Origin: Symbiodinium natans
Lineage: Eukaryota > Sar > Dinophyceae > Suessiales > Symbiodiniaceae
Length of the DNA stretch: 32,500 nucleotides
Direction of reading: 5' to 3'
NCBI GenBank assembly: GCA_905221605.1
Contig: CAJNDS010002212.1
Span: 190,001 to 222,500 of the forward strand
Shown here: positions 10,030-19,078 of the stretch, one piece after another
How the letters are laid out: each line of letters begins with the position of its first letter
Numbering within the stretch: position 1 is the stretch's first letter
Translations under genes and position numbers: made by a program
Notes under the pieces: model-generated
The model's input: only the letters and a program-made list of their open reading frames with translations
Told to the model about the DNA's origin: nothing
Databases searched by the model: none

Positions 10030-10372
10030 CACCAGGAAGCACCCTAAACCCTATAAACCCTATAAACCCTATAAACCCTATAAACCCTATAAACCCTATA
10101 AACCCTATAAACCCTATAAACCCTATAAACCCTAAACCATCAAAGCTCTTTTGCCACTCATCTGGCGGATCGGATCTGCGACGCAGCGTGCCGGACTGCT
10201 GGCCTGAATTCCGCTCTTGCTTGGAGTGTATGGGTTTAGGGTTTAGGGTTTATAGGGTTTATAGGGTTTATAGGGTTTATAGGGTTTATAGGGTTTATAG
10301 GGTTTAGAGGGTTTAGAGGGTTTAGAGGGTTTAGAGGGTTTAGAGGGTTTAGAGGGTTTAGGTTTAGGGTTT
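10030..10372. repeat. Variant heptamer arrays: CCCTATAAA 9-mer and GGGTTTAGA 9-mer
   Basis: Tandem CCCTATAAA (about 10040-10130), its inverse GGGTTTATA (about 10245-10300), and GGGTTTAGA (about 10300-10360) follow one another. The exon-like island at 10146-10228 lies between them. A third variant, CCCTATAA (8-mer), fills about 10552-10640. These are tandem expansions of single-mutation versions of the telomere heptamer, so local amplification acted on variants, not only on telomerase-type units. Confidence 0.9.
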
Positions 10373-11454
10373 AGGGTTTTGCTTGGAGTGTGTATGGGGT
10401 GTATAGGCTTGCTTCCCAGAAAGCCCCCAAACCCGTTTATAATTCAGGAAGTATCCTTAAGTCACGAGAGAGTTCCTAAGGGGGTTTGGGGCCCAAAACC
10501 CTAAACCCTAAACCCATAAACGCCAAACCCATACACCCGAAACCTTATAACCCATAACCCCATAACCCTATAACCCTATAACCCTATAACCCTATAACCC
10601 TATAACCCTATAACCCTATAACCCTATAACCCTATAACCCTAAACCCCTAAGGTCCTGTCCAGAAGGCCACCAGGTGCTGAGGGCTTTTGGGGGCACGGC
10701 AGTGACATCTCTGCGCCAAGAGCGCACAGATTGGCAAAGTGCTTGGGTTGCAAGAACCTGGCAAAGGTCTAAGGTTTAGGGTTTAGGGTTTCGGGTTGAT
10801 GGTTTAGGGTTTCGGGTTTCGGGTTTAGGGTTCATGGCTTGTAGGGGCTTGCGTCTTGGTGTTGAGGTGGTACCAGTAGCGTCAATCTGGGGGTGTCAGG
10901 GTTCAGGTAGAATTCTATTTGTGCATGCTTCATGAGGCAACTCAGCTTGTTCTTCGGTTACACTTGGTTCCAGTTCCCCTGACCCTGAACCCTAAACCCT
11001 AAACCCCAAACCCTAAACCCCAAATCCTAAACCCAAAACCCTAACCCTAAACCCTAAATCCCAAACCCTAAACCACATGGCGCGAGCCGCTGGTTGCCGG
11101 TGCCGAAGTCCGGAAACCGACGGCCACATCGCCGCAGACTTAGCAGGGACGAGGGCGTAGCTTAAACACTTTCCAGTGTTCCCTATACCCGACCTGAAGG
11201 CTCCAATGTAGTTCCTTTTGGGGTAGTTAAAAGGAATCTTAGTACACTACCCTAAAAGGTACTACATAGGAGCCCGTAGGTATACATTCATACACACGCA
11301 TGTGTTTACAACAAACGGATGTATACATGCTGTGTGTATATATATGTAGATACGTACATACATGTTGTACATATAATGTATACATACACGTTATCTGAAT
11401 ACATAGATATATACACACATACAGACATGTTTTTGTCTTTGTAAGAGTCTTTTC

Positions 11455-11775
11455 CATGCCAGGGCCCCCTTGCCCGCAGCAGCTGCCCTCGCAGCATACG
11501 CCATCCATGTCGCGTCGATATCTCCCGCCGCGCGGGGACGTCGAAGCCTGGAAGGAGTCCCAGTCTTTGCAGCATACTTGGAGGTTCATGGTACGTACTA
11601 ACCTAATAAGAACTGTACTTGTAGCCCACTTTTTAACCCTATTCGGGCACTTAAGGAGCTTATAAGTGGGTTCTAAGTGCAGTTTCAATTGGTTAAATTT
11701 GTGATTAAGTACCATGAACCTCCAAGTAGGGCTCGCGGAGCTGCGAAGGCGGGAGGGAGGGAGGGTTGCTTCCCT
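11455..11775 (-). CDS. Two-exon minus-strand fragment split by a family A element, Cys/Gly-rich product unknown
   Basis: The upstream exon (about 11720-11775) reads LPPAFAAPRALLG. The downstream exon (about 11455-11576) reads CCKDWDSFQASTSPRGGRYR followed by a Cys/Gly-rich stretch. Splicing TTGGAG|GTTCATGG to CCTCCAAG|TATGC removes 143 bp (11577-11719) in phase 1. The plus strand can be read the same way (DVEAWKESQSLQHTW joined to RARGAAKAGG, phase 2), because the element is nearly palindromic. So strand is not settled. Confidence 0.35.
11577..11719 (-). mobile_element. Family A inverted-repeat element forming an intron
   Basis: Full copy with arms TACTTGGAGGTTCATGGTAC and the complement at 11711-11728. 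Both splice sites lie in the arms. The middle holds AAGTGGGTTCTAAGTGCAG and related A-family motifs (ACTTAT...AACCC) shared with the copies at 9158-9297, 12945-13074 and 22859-23000. Confidence 0.65.
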
Positions 11776-11943
11776 CACAAGCAAGGGAGAGGACTTTTCC
11801 CGGAGTGCTAGCAAAGATGTCCATCTGAAGTGAAGAACCCTGCAAGGACCTTCAAGACTTCCTGAAAGTCTGCAGTGTCCCTAAACCGCGAACCCCTTGA
11901 GCCCAAAACCCAAAACCCCATAAGCCCAAAACCCTCTTCCCTG

Positions 11944-12035
11944 GGATCGTATACTAGCAGTCCTCAGAGGGATTGCAATAGGGGGAACTATAATCCCTAA
12001 TTTCTAAGGACTCTTAGTATGAGGGGGTATACACC
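11944..12035. repeat. Inverted-repeat element, family J
   Basis: Arms GTATACTAGCAGTCCTCAGA and TTCTAAGGACTCTTAGTATG around a loop with GGGGGAACTATAATCCC. A related copy at about 30978-31080 has TTCCCCCTTATACTAGCAGT and TAAGGACGGTGAGCATAAGG. Not linked to exon boundaries. Confidence 0.55.
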
Positions 12036-12146
12036 CGAACCGATGCTCTCCCTAAACCCTAAACCCTAAACCCTCAACCCTAAACCCTAAACCCTCAACC
12101 CTCTGCCCTCTAAACGCGGAAAACCTTACAAGCTCTGCGCCCCAGG

Positions 12147-12200
12147 ATGCCTCCTCCATGGTCTGCGCTTCCAAAAGGCGCCTGGAGGCAAATCTTATCT
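12147..12200 (+). CDS. Candidate exon, product unknown
   Basis: After TGCGCCCCAG the plus strand is open, reading [18 protein letters not shown], then runs into AT microsatellite. The acceptor-like CCCCAG and amphipathic reading support an exon. No partner exon was resolved. Confidence 0.25.
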
Positions 12201-12560
12201 TATCTTACCTTGTCCTATCTTATATATATAGGTATGTATATATAATTGTATATATATATATACACATATGTATACATATATATATATACATATATATATA
12301 TACATATATATACATATATATCCATATGTATGTAGTTATTTATGTATTAATCTATATTTATATGATATGTGATTATATTATATATATATATATATACACA
12401 CAAGAGGGAACTATACCGTCATACAATGTATATATATATACACACATCCACAGCTCGTCTATTCATATACCACACGACACTGTACCATGCCATAATATAC
12501 ATAATGATATACATATATGAAAAATATACACACGTGGCATACGGCATATGCGCATGCGCA
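12200..12560. repeat. AT-rich microsatellite region (TA/TATACA)
   Basis: About 360 bp of alternating TA with TG and CA steps, then AT-rich sequence. The hydrophobic isoleucine/tyrosine-rich open frames across it are an effect of the repeat. No gene is seen. Confidence 0.9.
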
Positions 12561-12579
12561 TAAATTACCTCTTTGTTGT

Positions 12580-12727
12580 GACAAACGCAACCACTTACAA
12601 GCCCCTTAAGTGCCCTGATAGGGTCATGATTGGGTTTTATAAGTACAGTTCCTAAACCCTAAACCCTAAACCCTAAACCCTAAACCCTAAACACAATTTA
12701 AATAGAAGCACCATGAACCTCCAAGTA
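12580..12727 (+). mobile_element. Family A element (right half) carrying an internal heptamer tract
   Basis: The right arm is intact (AGCACCATGAACCTCCAAG) and A-family internal motifs are present (CACTTACAAGCCCCTTAAGTG, GGTTTTATAAGTACAGTT), but the left arm is missing. A tract of about five CCCTAAA units (12653-12692) interrupts the element between AAGTACAGTT and AATTTAAATAG. Downstream, CCTCCAAG|TACGCG can act as an acceptor for an exon-like island (12728 to about 12808, reading DPAWSLVPNPAVAKAWRG) that ends at a heptamer tract. Confidence 0.55.
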
Positions 12728-12944
12728 CGCGCAAAGATCCGGCCTGGAGTCTGGTCCCCAACCCTGCGGTCGCGAAGGCCTGGCGGGGGAGACCTGCCAA
12801 GCAAGGGTTTAGGGTTTAGGGTTTAGGGTTTAGGGCTTAGGGCTTAGGGCTTAGGGGTTAGGGTTTAGGGTTTAGGGTTTAGGGTTTAGGGTTTAGGGTT
12901 TAGGGTTTAGGGTTTAGGGTTTAGGGTTTAGGGTTTAGGGTTTA

Positions 12945-13074
12945 GTTGGAGCTTCATGGTACTTATTAGCACAATAAAACTGTACATATCACCCAACTAG
13001 AACCATAAGGGGGCTTGTAAGTGGGTTATAAGTACAGCTCTAATTGGTTTATAAGTACCATGAACCTCCAAGTA
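12945..13074. mobile_element. Family A inverted-repeat element
   Basis: Arms TTGGAGCTTCATGGTACTTA and TAAGTACCATGAACCTCCAA. The left end abuts a long TTTAGGG array (12806-12945) with no gap. No exons were resolved on both sides. Confidence 0.7.
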
Positions 13075-13340
13075 TGGGTGAGGGTTTCGGGGTTCTTAGG
13101 GATCTTAGAGGTCTTACGCATCGTCGGGGTCTCAGGGCTCTTCGGGATGTTTGGGCCCTTAGGGGTATTAGGGTTCTTATGGTTCTTGGGGCTATGAAGG
13201 AGTTTGAGGGTTTATAGGGCTCCGAAATCCTAAAAAATCCTAAAACACCCTAAACCCTAAACCCTAAACCCTAGACCCTAAACCCTAGACCCTAAACCCT
13301 AAACCCTCCAAAAGGGGAGCAACAGAACAGGCAACCCCAG

Positions 13341-13385
13341 GAGGGCTGCATCACAAGAGTCTATGAAAGACGGGCACCTGCTGTA
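13341..13385 (+). CDS. Candidate exon with consensus donor, product unknown
   Basis: Acceptor ACCCCAG, then 15 codons reading EGCITRVYERRAPAV, then GTAAGT, a textbook donor. The open frame continues past the donor for about ten codons. Not linked to neighbours. Confidence 0.3.
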
Positions 13386-13489
13386 GTAAGTCAAGTGGCG
13401 CGGGAATCCGGGTCTGATAGGGTTTTAGGGTTTTAGGGTTTAGGGTTTAGGGTTTAGGGTATAGGGTATAGGGTTTAGGGTTTTAGGGT

Positions 13490-14743
13490 GAGAGATGTTG
13501 AGACTTGAGCTTGGCGGAGACTTGCAGGGCTTGGGGTGAGTTCTGAACACTAAGCCGCTTGTCTGCGCATGGCGTGCAGCCAGCTCGAGGGCCAACTCAG
13601 CCGTGACACGGCGCGACGATTTAGGGTCTGGGGTTTAGCCCTTGAGACCCTAAACCATTGCAACTGCTTATGACAAGCAATGCAACCTTACAACGAAACA
13701 ATCCTTGCAAAGCCCGAAAACTACTCTAAATCCATACATATTACATAGACGATAGATCCTATATCCCTAAAATACTGTGAGTCCTAAACCCTTATAAACC
13801 CTAAACCCTAAAAACCTTGAAGCCCCATGAGCCCTATGACATAAGCCACAAACAGGGAACTCCTGTGAGCCTGTGAGCCCTAAACCCCAAAAGCACCCTC
13901 AAACCTTGTGATCCCTGAACTTCAAGACCCTAAACCCTAAACCCTAAACCCTAAACCCTAAGGGAGAGCCTGGCTGTGTGAGCGGAAGGCGCTACCTCTT
14001 GGCATCTCGGGCTCTTGCAGGAGCTCCTCCCTGAGAGCGCTTCGAGCTGTCTGGAGTCTGGGGGGGGGGGGGTTTAGGGTTTAGGGTTTAGGGTTTAGGG
14101 TTTAGGGTTTAGGGTTTAGGGTTTAGGGTTTAGGGTTTAGGGTTTAGGGTTTAGGGTTTAGGGTTTAGGGTTTAGGGTTTAGGGTAGGCTTTAGGGTTTT
14201 AGGGTTTAGGGTTTTAGGGTTTTAGGGTTTAGGGTTTAGGGTTTTAGGGTTTTAGGGTTTAGCGGTTTAGGGTTTACAGTACTGTACTTGGATGTTCATG
14301 GGTAGCTGTCGGTAGATATGGGCATTTCCCAAAGTAGAGGTGCCCCTTTTACAGAGCAAATAGAACAGAATCCCCTTAAAAAGACCCCCTCAAAAAAGGG
14401 TACCCCCAATTTTCGGATCCTCCCAGGGGTCTGGGGGAGTACTTGGAGGAAAAAGGTACATAATTATCAAGTATAACTGTACTTATAACCCCGTAAGTGC
14501 CCTAATCTGGTCATTAATGGGTGATAAGTACAGTTCCTTAACCCTAAACCCTAAACCCTCAACCTAAACCCGTGGTTTTAGGGTTAATAAGTACCCTGAA
14601 CCTCCAAGTATGGCAGTTACCTAAACCCTAAACCCTAAACCCCCCCCATATACAGGAGCAAGGCAATTGGGCTCTCTGGACAACTTAGTGCCCGGCTTCT
14701 GCAAGATGGGCCGCTCCTCCGCAGCATCGCCATCGGCCTGCAT
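13490..14743 (-). CDS. Minus-strand gene start, at least three exons, product unknown
   Basis: Exon 1 (14654-14743) starts at an ATG and reads MQADGDAAEERPILQKPGTK, ending at CCT|GTATAT. Exon 2 (13996-14050) follows CTCCAG and reads TARSALREELLQEPEMPR. Exon 3 begins at 13627 after CCCCAG and reads SSRRVTAELALELAARHAQ, then a Ser/Pro/Lys-rich stretch to about 13490. Phases 0 and 1 match. The first intron (14051-14653) is a 0.6 kb run of TTTAGGG array and family A pieces (left half at 14287, full copy 14440-14610). The second holds degraded heptamers. Helical, charged sequence; no domain recognised. The 3' end is not found. Confidence 0.45.
14440..14610. mobile_element. Family A element with internal heptamer tract
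   Basis: Arms TACTTGGAGGAAAAAGGTAC (left, altered) and GTACCCTGAACCTCCAAGTA (right). Between CAGTTCCTTA and GGGTTAATAAG sits a short CCCTAAA tract (about 14540-14572), at nearly the same internal position as in the copy at 12580-12727. Confidence 0.6.
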
Positions 14744-14893
14744 CAAACAAGTCTAGGGTCCTAAACCCTAAACCCTAAACCCTAAACCTTAAACCCAAAA
14801 CCCTAAACCCTAAACCCGAAACCCCAACTGGGGTGCCCTTGTCTGGGGGTCTCAAAAAATGTAATACTTGCGGGAAAATGTCCCACCTTGGGG

Positions 14894-15122
14894 ACCAGAT
14901 GGACCCTGAAAGGGCTTATGGTTCATACACATGAAAAGGGATTGCTAGTTAAGTATATAGGGTATACAAGGAGGGGCCCCCAAGTTATAAGTAGAGTTAT
15001 AAGGACCCTAAATTAGGTTGTAAGGATCCAAAATTAGGTTATAAGTCCCTTAACTATAGTTGGTATAGTAAGGGGGCCCCTCCCTGTATGACCCAACTTT
15101 AGGGTTCATGTGGTCCTCAAGG
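14894..15122. mobile_element. Inverted-repeat element, family C (long copy)
   Basis: Arms CCTTGGGGACCAGATGGACC and GGGTTCATGTGGTCCTCAAG. Longer than other C copies (about 229 bp versus about 105 bp) because of an internal set of diverged GGTTATAAG repeats (14985-15060). It lies directly downstream of the minus-strand gene ending at 15137, in its 3' flank or untranslated region. Confidence 0.65.
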
Positions 15123-15136
15123 TAGGCAACAAGTTG

Positions 15137-16475
15137 TCACAGGCAGGCTGGCACCAGGCGCATGCGGATGTAGAGCAGCTCGCCCTCTGCCACTGAGGGG
15201 GCCTGCGCACAAAGGGGGTTTAGGGTTTAGGGTTTCGGGTTTAGGGTTTAGGCTTTCTGGGTTGAAGACATCTTCTTGTGCTGCCCGCTTTTGGCACGCG
15301 GGGCGTGTCAATTGAGCCACCTCGCCACTGGGCAGGTTCTCGTACTTGATCCCGAGGCGGAGGTATGAACAATGGCCTTGGGCTGTCAATCTTGGGGACC
15401 AAATGGACCGTAAACGGGTTCATGGTTCGTATACCTTAATCGGCATTATAGTAGTATAGGGTATAGGACCCCCCCACTTTATGGTTCATTTGGTCCTCAA
15501 GGAATGTGACGATGAACTCTGAATGTTGGAAGCGCGGGGACTAAGGCTCCATCCCTTGCGCACGTCAGCCATTGCCAGCTGCACATCGCGCCTGGACTGC
15601 TTTTGCGCCAGAGATGAAAGGTGCAATGCACCTGCTTCTGGCTGGTTCTTAATGAGGGAATCAGGGGCCCTATACAATCCCTTAAAGGGCCCTACATAAC
15701 CCCTTCAAGGGTATACATAGGGCCCATCATTCCCTCATTCCCTACTAAGAACCAAATGGGGTTAACCTTAAACCCTAAACCCTAAACCCAAAGAACCAGA
15801 GGGGCTCGCCTCGGATCGTCCATGTCGAAGAAGGAGCAGAGTCGCTCCTCACATTGCTCGGACCGGTCACTACTTGCGAACTGTTCTAGTTTAGGGTTTA
15901 GGGTTTAGGGTTTAGGGTATAGGATAGTTTAGGGTTTAGGGTTTAGGGTTTAGGGTTTAGGGTTTAGGGTTTAGGGTTTAGGGTTTAGGGTTTAGGGTTT
16001 AGGGTTTAGGTCACGTGTGTCTCAACCCGGCTTCCTCTCTGGCAAGTTCGATCGTGTCCAGCAGCGCTCGCAAGGTCACGTTCATGTCCTCCAGGACAAG
16101 GAGACAACTTGAACCATCTTAATTACGAAACTCTGGGCAACCCAATCGTCGCAAAGCACACAGCCAATCAGTACCCACATGCTGCAGCAACGCAAGCATC
16201 TCAGCCCCGAACCATTTACTGTTGCTGAAGGCCCGGCAACAAAGGCTTTCGGGTTCATTGCTAGGATTCCGGGTTCAGGCGCTTCCGACTTAGAACTTCT
16301 TCGGCAGTTAGGATAAGAAATAGCAATAAGAAGAAGAAGAATCCGATTAACAACAGCAATAATCATGTGATAGTAAGAATACGATATGAACAATACTTAT
16401 AGTCACACCTTCGTTTTCACGGCCAAAGCTCCTCACAAGCGTCAGAGCAGATGATGAGCGGCATGCGCCTACCAT
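15137..16475 (-). CDS. Seven-exon minus-strand gene (about 212 residues), product unknown
   Basis: Exons: 16432-16475 (starts ATG), 16142-16218, 16035-16117, 15797-15880, 15496-15647, 15258-15390 and 15137-15202 (TGA). The sum is 639 bases, a whole number of codons, with all phases matched. Readings include WFGAEMLALLQHVGTDWLCA (exon 2), LVLEDMNVTLRALLDTIELA (exon 3), SEQCEERLCSFFDMDDPRRA (exon 4), RRDVQLAMADVRKGWSLSPR (exon 5), YLRLGIKYENLPSGEVAQLT (exon 6) and APSVAEGELLYIRMRLVPAC (exon 7). The introns are a family C element (15391-15495), a family D element plus heptamers (15648-15796), a heptamer array (15881-16034) and others. At least four donors read GA. No signal peptide or membrane helix is evident. 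The start is less certain than the 3' part. Confidence 0.5.
15391..15495 (-). mobile_element. Family C inverted-repeat element filling an intron exactly
   Basis: On the minus strand the intron is TTGAG|GACCAAATGAACC to TTTGGTCCCCAAG|A, 105 bp, GA-AG. The arms begin at the donor dinucleotide itself. The junction splits one Arg codon (AG|A) between SSSSHSL and LTAQGHCSYLRLG. Shares arms and the internal GGTATACGAACC/AGTAGTATAGGGTATAGG motifs with 27663-27768 and 14894-15122. Confidence 0.7.
15648..15796 (-). mobile_element. Family D inverted-repeat element plus heptamers forming an intron
   Basis: Donor CCTCTG|GTTCTTTGGG and acceptor CATTAAG|AACCAG, phase 0. The element has arms GGTTCTTAGTAGGGAATGAG and the complement, with internal GGGCCCTAT repeats. 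A short TTTAGGG tract lies between the donor and the element. The related copy at 17522-17619 is in another gene. Confidence 0.55.
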
Positions 16476-16932
16476 GGCCACCGTGGGAGGTTCATGGTAC
16501 TTATGAAGCCAGGGTTTAGGGTTTAGGGTTTAGGGTTTAGCGTTGGAGGATCCCTCAAAGTGCATGACGCGATGCGGCCCCCTCCCCCCCCCCCCCCTTC
16601 TGCCCTGCAGTTTAGAGAGTGAGGTGACATTGTTCATCACATACATACAATTATACATATAATATTTACACAATATCTTGCATAACATAACCCAATACAG
16701 CTTTAAATTTAAGATTTGAAATCTTCAAAGATAAGCAACACAGTACAGCAACATTCGTACCTACATTCCTAGACATACGCACATGCTGCAGAGTTATTCC
16801 AAACATGGCATGCGGACCTTCGCAGCAACATCAGCACGCCCAGGCACTCGATGAGCCCCCCATCCGAAAGGTAAACGTACGGCGGAGGCCGCGGAGCCTG
16901 CAACTCGAAAATAATCCCCTCAGTCCGTTTGA

Positions 16933-17034
16933 GTAGTTCTCTAAATGAGGGTCCCTTGTGGGGTCCTTTCTTGAAGGTGCCTGTGCTATGTAAGGGGATC
17001 CCCAAAAAAGGGTCCCTATTTTGGAGAACCACTC
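16933..17034. mobile_element. Inverted-repeat element, family B
   Basis: Arms GTAGTTCTCTAAATGAGGGT and ACCCTATTTTGGAGAACCAC, matching the copy at 3429-3527. It lies about ten bases beyond the stop codon of the minus gene ending at 17046, so it is in the 3' flank and not an intron here. Confidence 0.65.
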
Positions 17035-17045
17035 TTTGTCAAAGT

Positions 17046-18184
17046 TTAGATTTCGGAGTATAACTCAGCCAGGCAAAATCGCCGGATGCAGGGGAGGACA
17101 AGAGAGTTGGCGCCTGATGGCGATGCATGAACATCATCTGAAACTGCAGAATCAGTGGGCTTCGCATCAGCCACCTGTCAGGATGGCTCCATGATGGTAT
17201 GGGGTTTAGGGTTTGGGGGTTTTACAGGTGCCTACAGAGCTGCCAAAAAGAGCCTCTGATATCCCTTACTTCATAAAAGCTAAATACCAATCTACGTAAG
17301 TGGTCTGAACTATACCCTTTCCGTGCGAACTTCGTGTCACTTCGCGCCTCATCTGTGGAGCAAAGGCGAAGAAGCTGAGCGCCAACCTCACAATTCTGCC
17401 CTATAGGAGGAGTCGGGGTTCCTTCACACACATAAGACACCTGAGGGCGCCGCACAATGACGAAACCCGACAAGCCAATCTGAAAGACAGGCAGAGACAG
17501 AATCGCTTGCCTCACCTTCCGCTGGCTGGTTCTTAGTAGGGAATCAGGGAATGAGGGCCCAACAATTATCCTTTAAGGGACTATCAAGGGCCCTCATTCC
17601 CTAAGAGCCAGGGGGGTTCCCCGGCAGTTAGACCCAAGGCCTGGAGGACAATGCCGTAGGAGACGCAGTCGCCCGACATGCCCAGCTGTTTGCCCAGCAC
17701 CAAGAGGATGTGGCAGCCAATGAAGGGCAAGGCCACCTCGGATCGGTATGACTATCTACCACCTGAACTCAGGAGATCCCAATATGGACCCCAAAAAAGG
17801 GCAGAATGAATATGCCCCTGAAAGGGATCTACCAAGTCTCAAGGAGTGAGTATAAGAATGCTACAAGAGAGAGCCAACCAGGGATTTTGAAGAGCCCAAG
17901 GTCCTCGCAATGGCGCGGTCAAGCATTCGCTGGGCGACATACTGCGCAGTCTGCCTCGGTTTTCTTCCCACGGCCACGGGAATCTCAATGGGTCGGTGCT
18001 CGAAATTTAAGGCTCCGTTTTTTTTGGGGGGGGAGGGGGTCCTTAAACCATAGTTAACACCAAACCCACAATGAAAGTCAGGAGTCCCCCACTTCCCTTC
18101 ACCTGATCTGAGGGCGCCGCCCATGTTGTTCGGCATGGGAGACGTTGGAGCTGTGAACAGCTGCCTTGGCAACTTCTCGGGTGG
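17046..18184 (-). CDS. Minus-strand gene, at least five exons, probable membrane protein (5' end missing)
   Basis: Exons: about 18103-18184 (frame unsure), 17879-17983, 17620-17751, 17441-17521 (or to 17387) and 17046-17174 (TAA). From the second exon on, all junctions are phase 0. Readings are RQTAQYVAQRMLDRAIARTL, VALPFIGCHILLVLGKQLGM, then QAILSLPVFQIGLSGFVIVR. The tail is acidic (VADAKPTDSAVSDDVHASPS). The two hydrophobic stretches could be membrane segments or a buried core. The intron 17522-17619 is a family D element. The 127-bp intron 17752-17878 is unique sequence with GGACCCCAAAAAAGG. No family recognised. Confidence 0.5.
17522..17619 (-). mobile_element. Family D inverted-repeat element filling an intron
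   Basis: Intron of 98 bp with donor GCCGGG|GAACCC and acceptor CCAGCCAG|CGG. Arms GGCTCTTAGGGAATGAGGG and the complement lie immediately inside. Joins LQALGLTAG to RKVRQAILSL in phase 0. A GC donor (CCTG|GCTCTTAG) is also possible but would create a stop at the junction. Confidence 0.6.
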
Positions 18185-18279
18185 CTTAGGATTTGGTGCC
18201 CAAAACCCCAACCCTAAACCCTAAACCCTATAAACCCTAAACCCTAAACCCTGGTTTGGGCGATGAGCTTAGGGTTCAG

Positions 18280-18395
18280 CAGCTCCAGTCCGGGACGTCG
18301 CTCGTCGAGCAGTTAGTGTCGACACAGAATAAAACCCCCACTCGCCCAAGGAATCCCATGACAATTGAGAACCTACAAGGCTTGTTCTCTTCACT
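18280..18395. repeat. Diverged copy of the sequence at 7806-7906
   Basis: Read on the minus strand, CATGGGATTCCTTGGGCGAG, a GGGGGTTTTAT stretch and GAGCTGCTGAACCCTAAG recur in the same order as TATGGGATTCTCTGGGTGGG, GGGTGTTAT and GCAGCTGCTGAACCCTAAG at 7828-7906. The 7.8 kb copy lies inside an intron next to the minisatellite. It is an unnamed dispersed repeat of about 100 bp; the plus-strand open frame here (reading LVSTQNKTPTRPRNPMTIEN) is therefore not taken as a gene. Confidence 0.5.
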
Positions 18396-18602
18396 CCATG
18401 TCTCCACCAATCCCAATCGCCTGAGCTGTAACTTGAGCTTGGGGTTCATCGTTTCGAGCTAAACCCCTAAATCCTAGCCCTAAACCCTGTAAACCCGAAA
18501 CCCTGCAACCCTGAACCCTGCAAGCCCTACACTGTGAACCCTACACCCCCAACCCCAAACAGGGGCAAGTCCAACCAGGATGGGCGATTAGGTCTTAAAC
18601 TC

Positions 18603-19062
18603 CCCATAAGACCAAAAAAAGGATTATAGGGCATAATAGCTATAAAGGGCCTTTTAAGGGATCATAGAGTAAAATAGCTATGAAGGGCCTTTTAAGGGAT
18701 TATAGAGTATAATAGCTATAAAGGGCTTTTGAAGGGATTATGGAGTATAATAAGCTAGAAAGGACCTTGTAAGGGACTCTAGGGTATAATGGCTATACAG
18801 GACCTTGTAAGGGACTCTAGTGTGTAATGGCTATAGAGGACCTTGTAAGGGTTTCTAGGGTATGAAAGCGATAAAGGGCCTTTTAAGGGACTCTAGGGTA
18901 TCATGGCTATAAAGGGCCTTTTAAGGGATTATAGAGTAGAATAGCTACAGAGGGCCTTTTAAGGGATTATAGAGTATACTAAGCTATAAAGGGCCTTTTA
19001 AGGGATTCTAGAGTATACTAAGCTATAAAGGGCCTTTTAAGGGATTATAGAGTCTACTAGGG
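18603..19062. repeat. ~42-bp minisatellite (AAGGGATTATAGAGTATAATAGCTATAAAGGGCCTTTT type)
   Basis: About eleven imperfect tandem copies. The unit contains GGGCCTTTTAAGGG, itself nearly palindromic. The array is bounded by inverted GATGGGC/GCCCATC (18580 and 19072-19078). The 19072 end abuts an exon at a possible GA donor (CAG|GATGGG). Similar text (GGGCCTGTTAAGGGATTATAG) occurs once at 6665-6700. Confidence 0.9.
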
Positions 19063-19078
19063 GTAGATAGAGCCCATC

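Larger units (their letters stand above)
9420..11160 (+). other. Plus-strand exon-like islands among repeats, gene not resolved
   Basis: GC-rich islands with open frames lie at about 9517-9650 (reads RPVGKLGFRTRGAHFCVVGM), 10146-10228 (DLRRSVPDCWPEFRSCLE), 10664-10766 (acceptor CCAG, donor CAAAG|GTC; reads VLRAFGGTAVTSLRQERTDW), 10907-10978 (VEFYLCMLHEATQLVLRLHL) and 11077-11150 (ends in a stop). They may be exons of one plus gene convergent with the minus exons at 11.4-11.8 kb. Several are also open on the minus strand and phases were not all reconciled. Between them are family E inverted repeats and CCCTATAAA-type tandem arrays. Confidence 0.3.

Noticed and set aside
11239-11570. Minus-strand frame of 191 codons as one uninterrupted gene
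   Set aside because: It runs through the family A inverted repeat and the AT-rich tail. The frame change at the element ends and the better reading after splicing argue that only parts of it are coding.
12158-12520. Plus-strand frame of 120 codons rich in Ile and Tyr
   Set aside because: Translation of TA/TATACA microsatellite after a short exon-like start.
17806-18057. Plus-strand frame of 83 codons
   Set aside because: The minus strand over the same interval holds an exon with a clear helical reading and phase-consistent neighbours.
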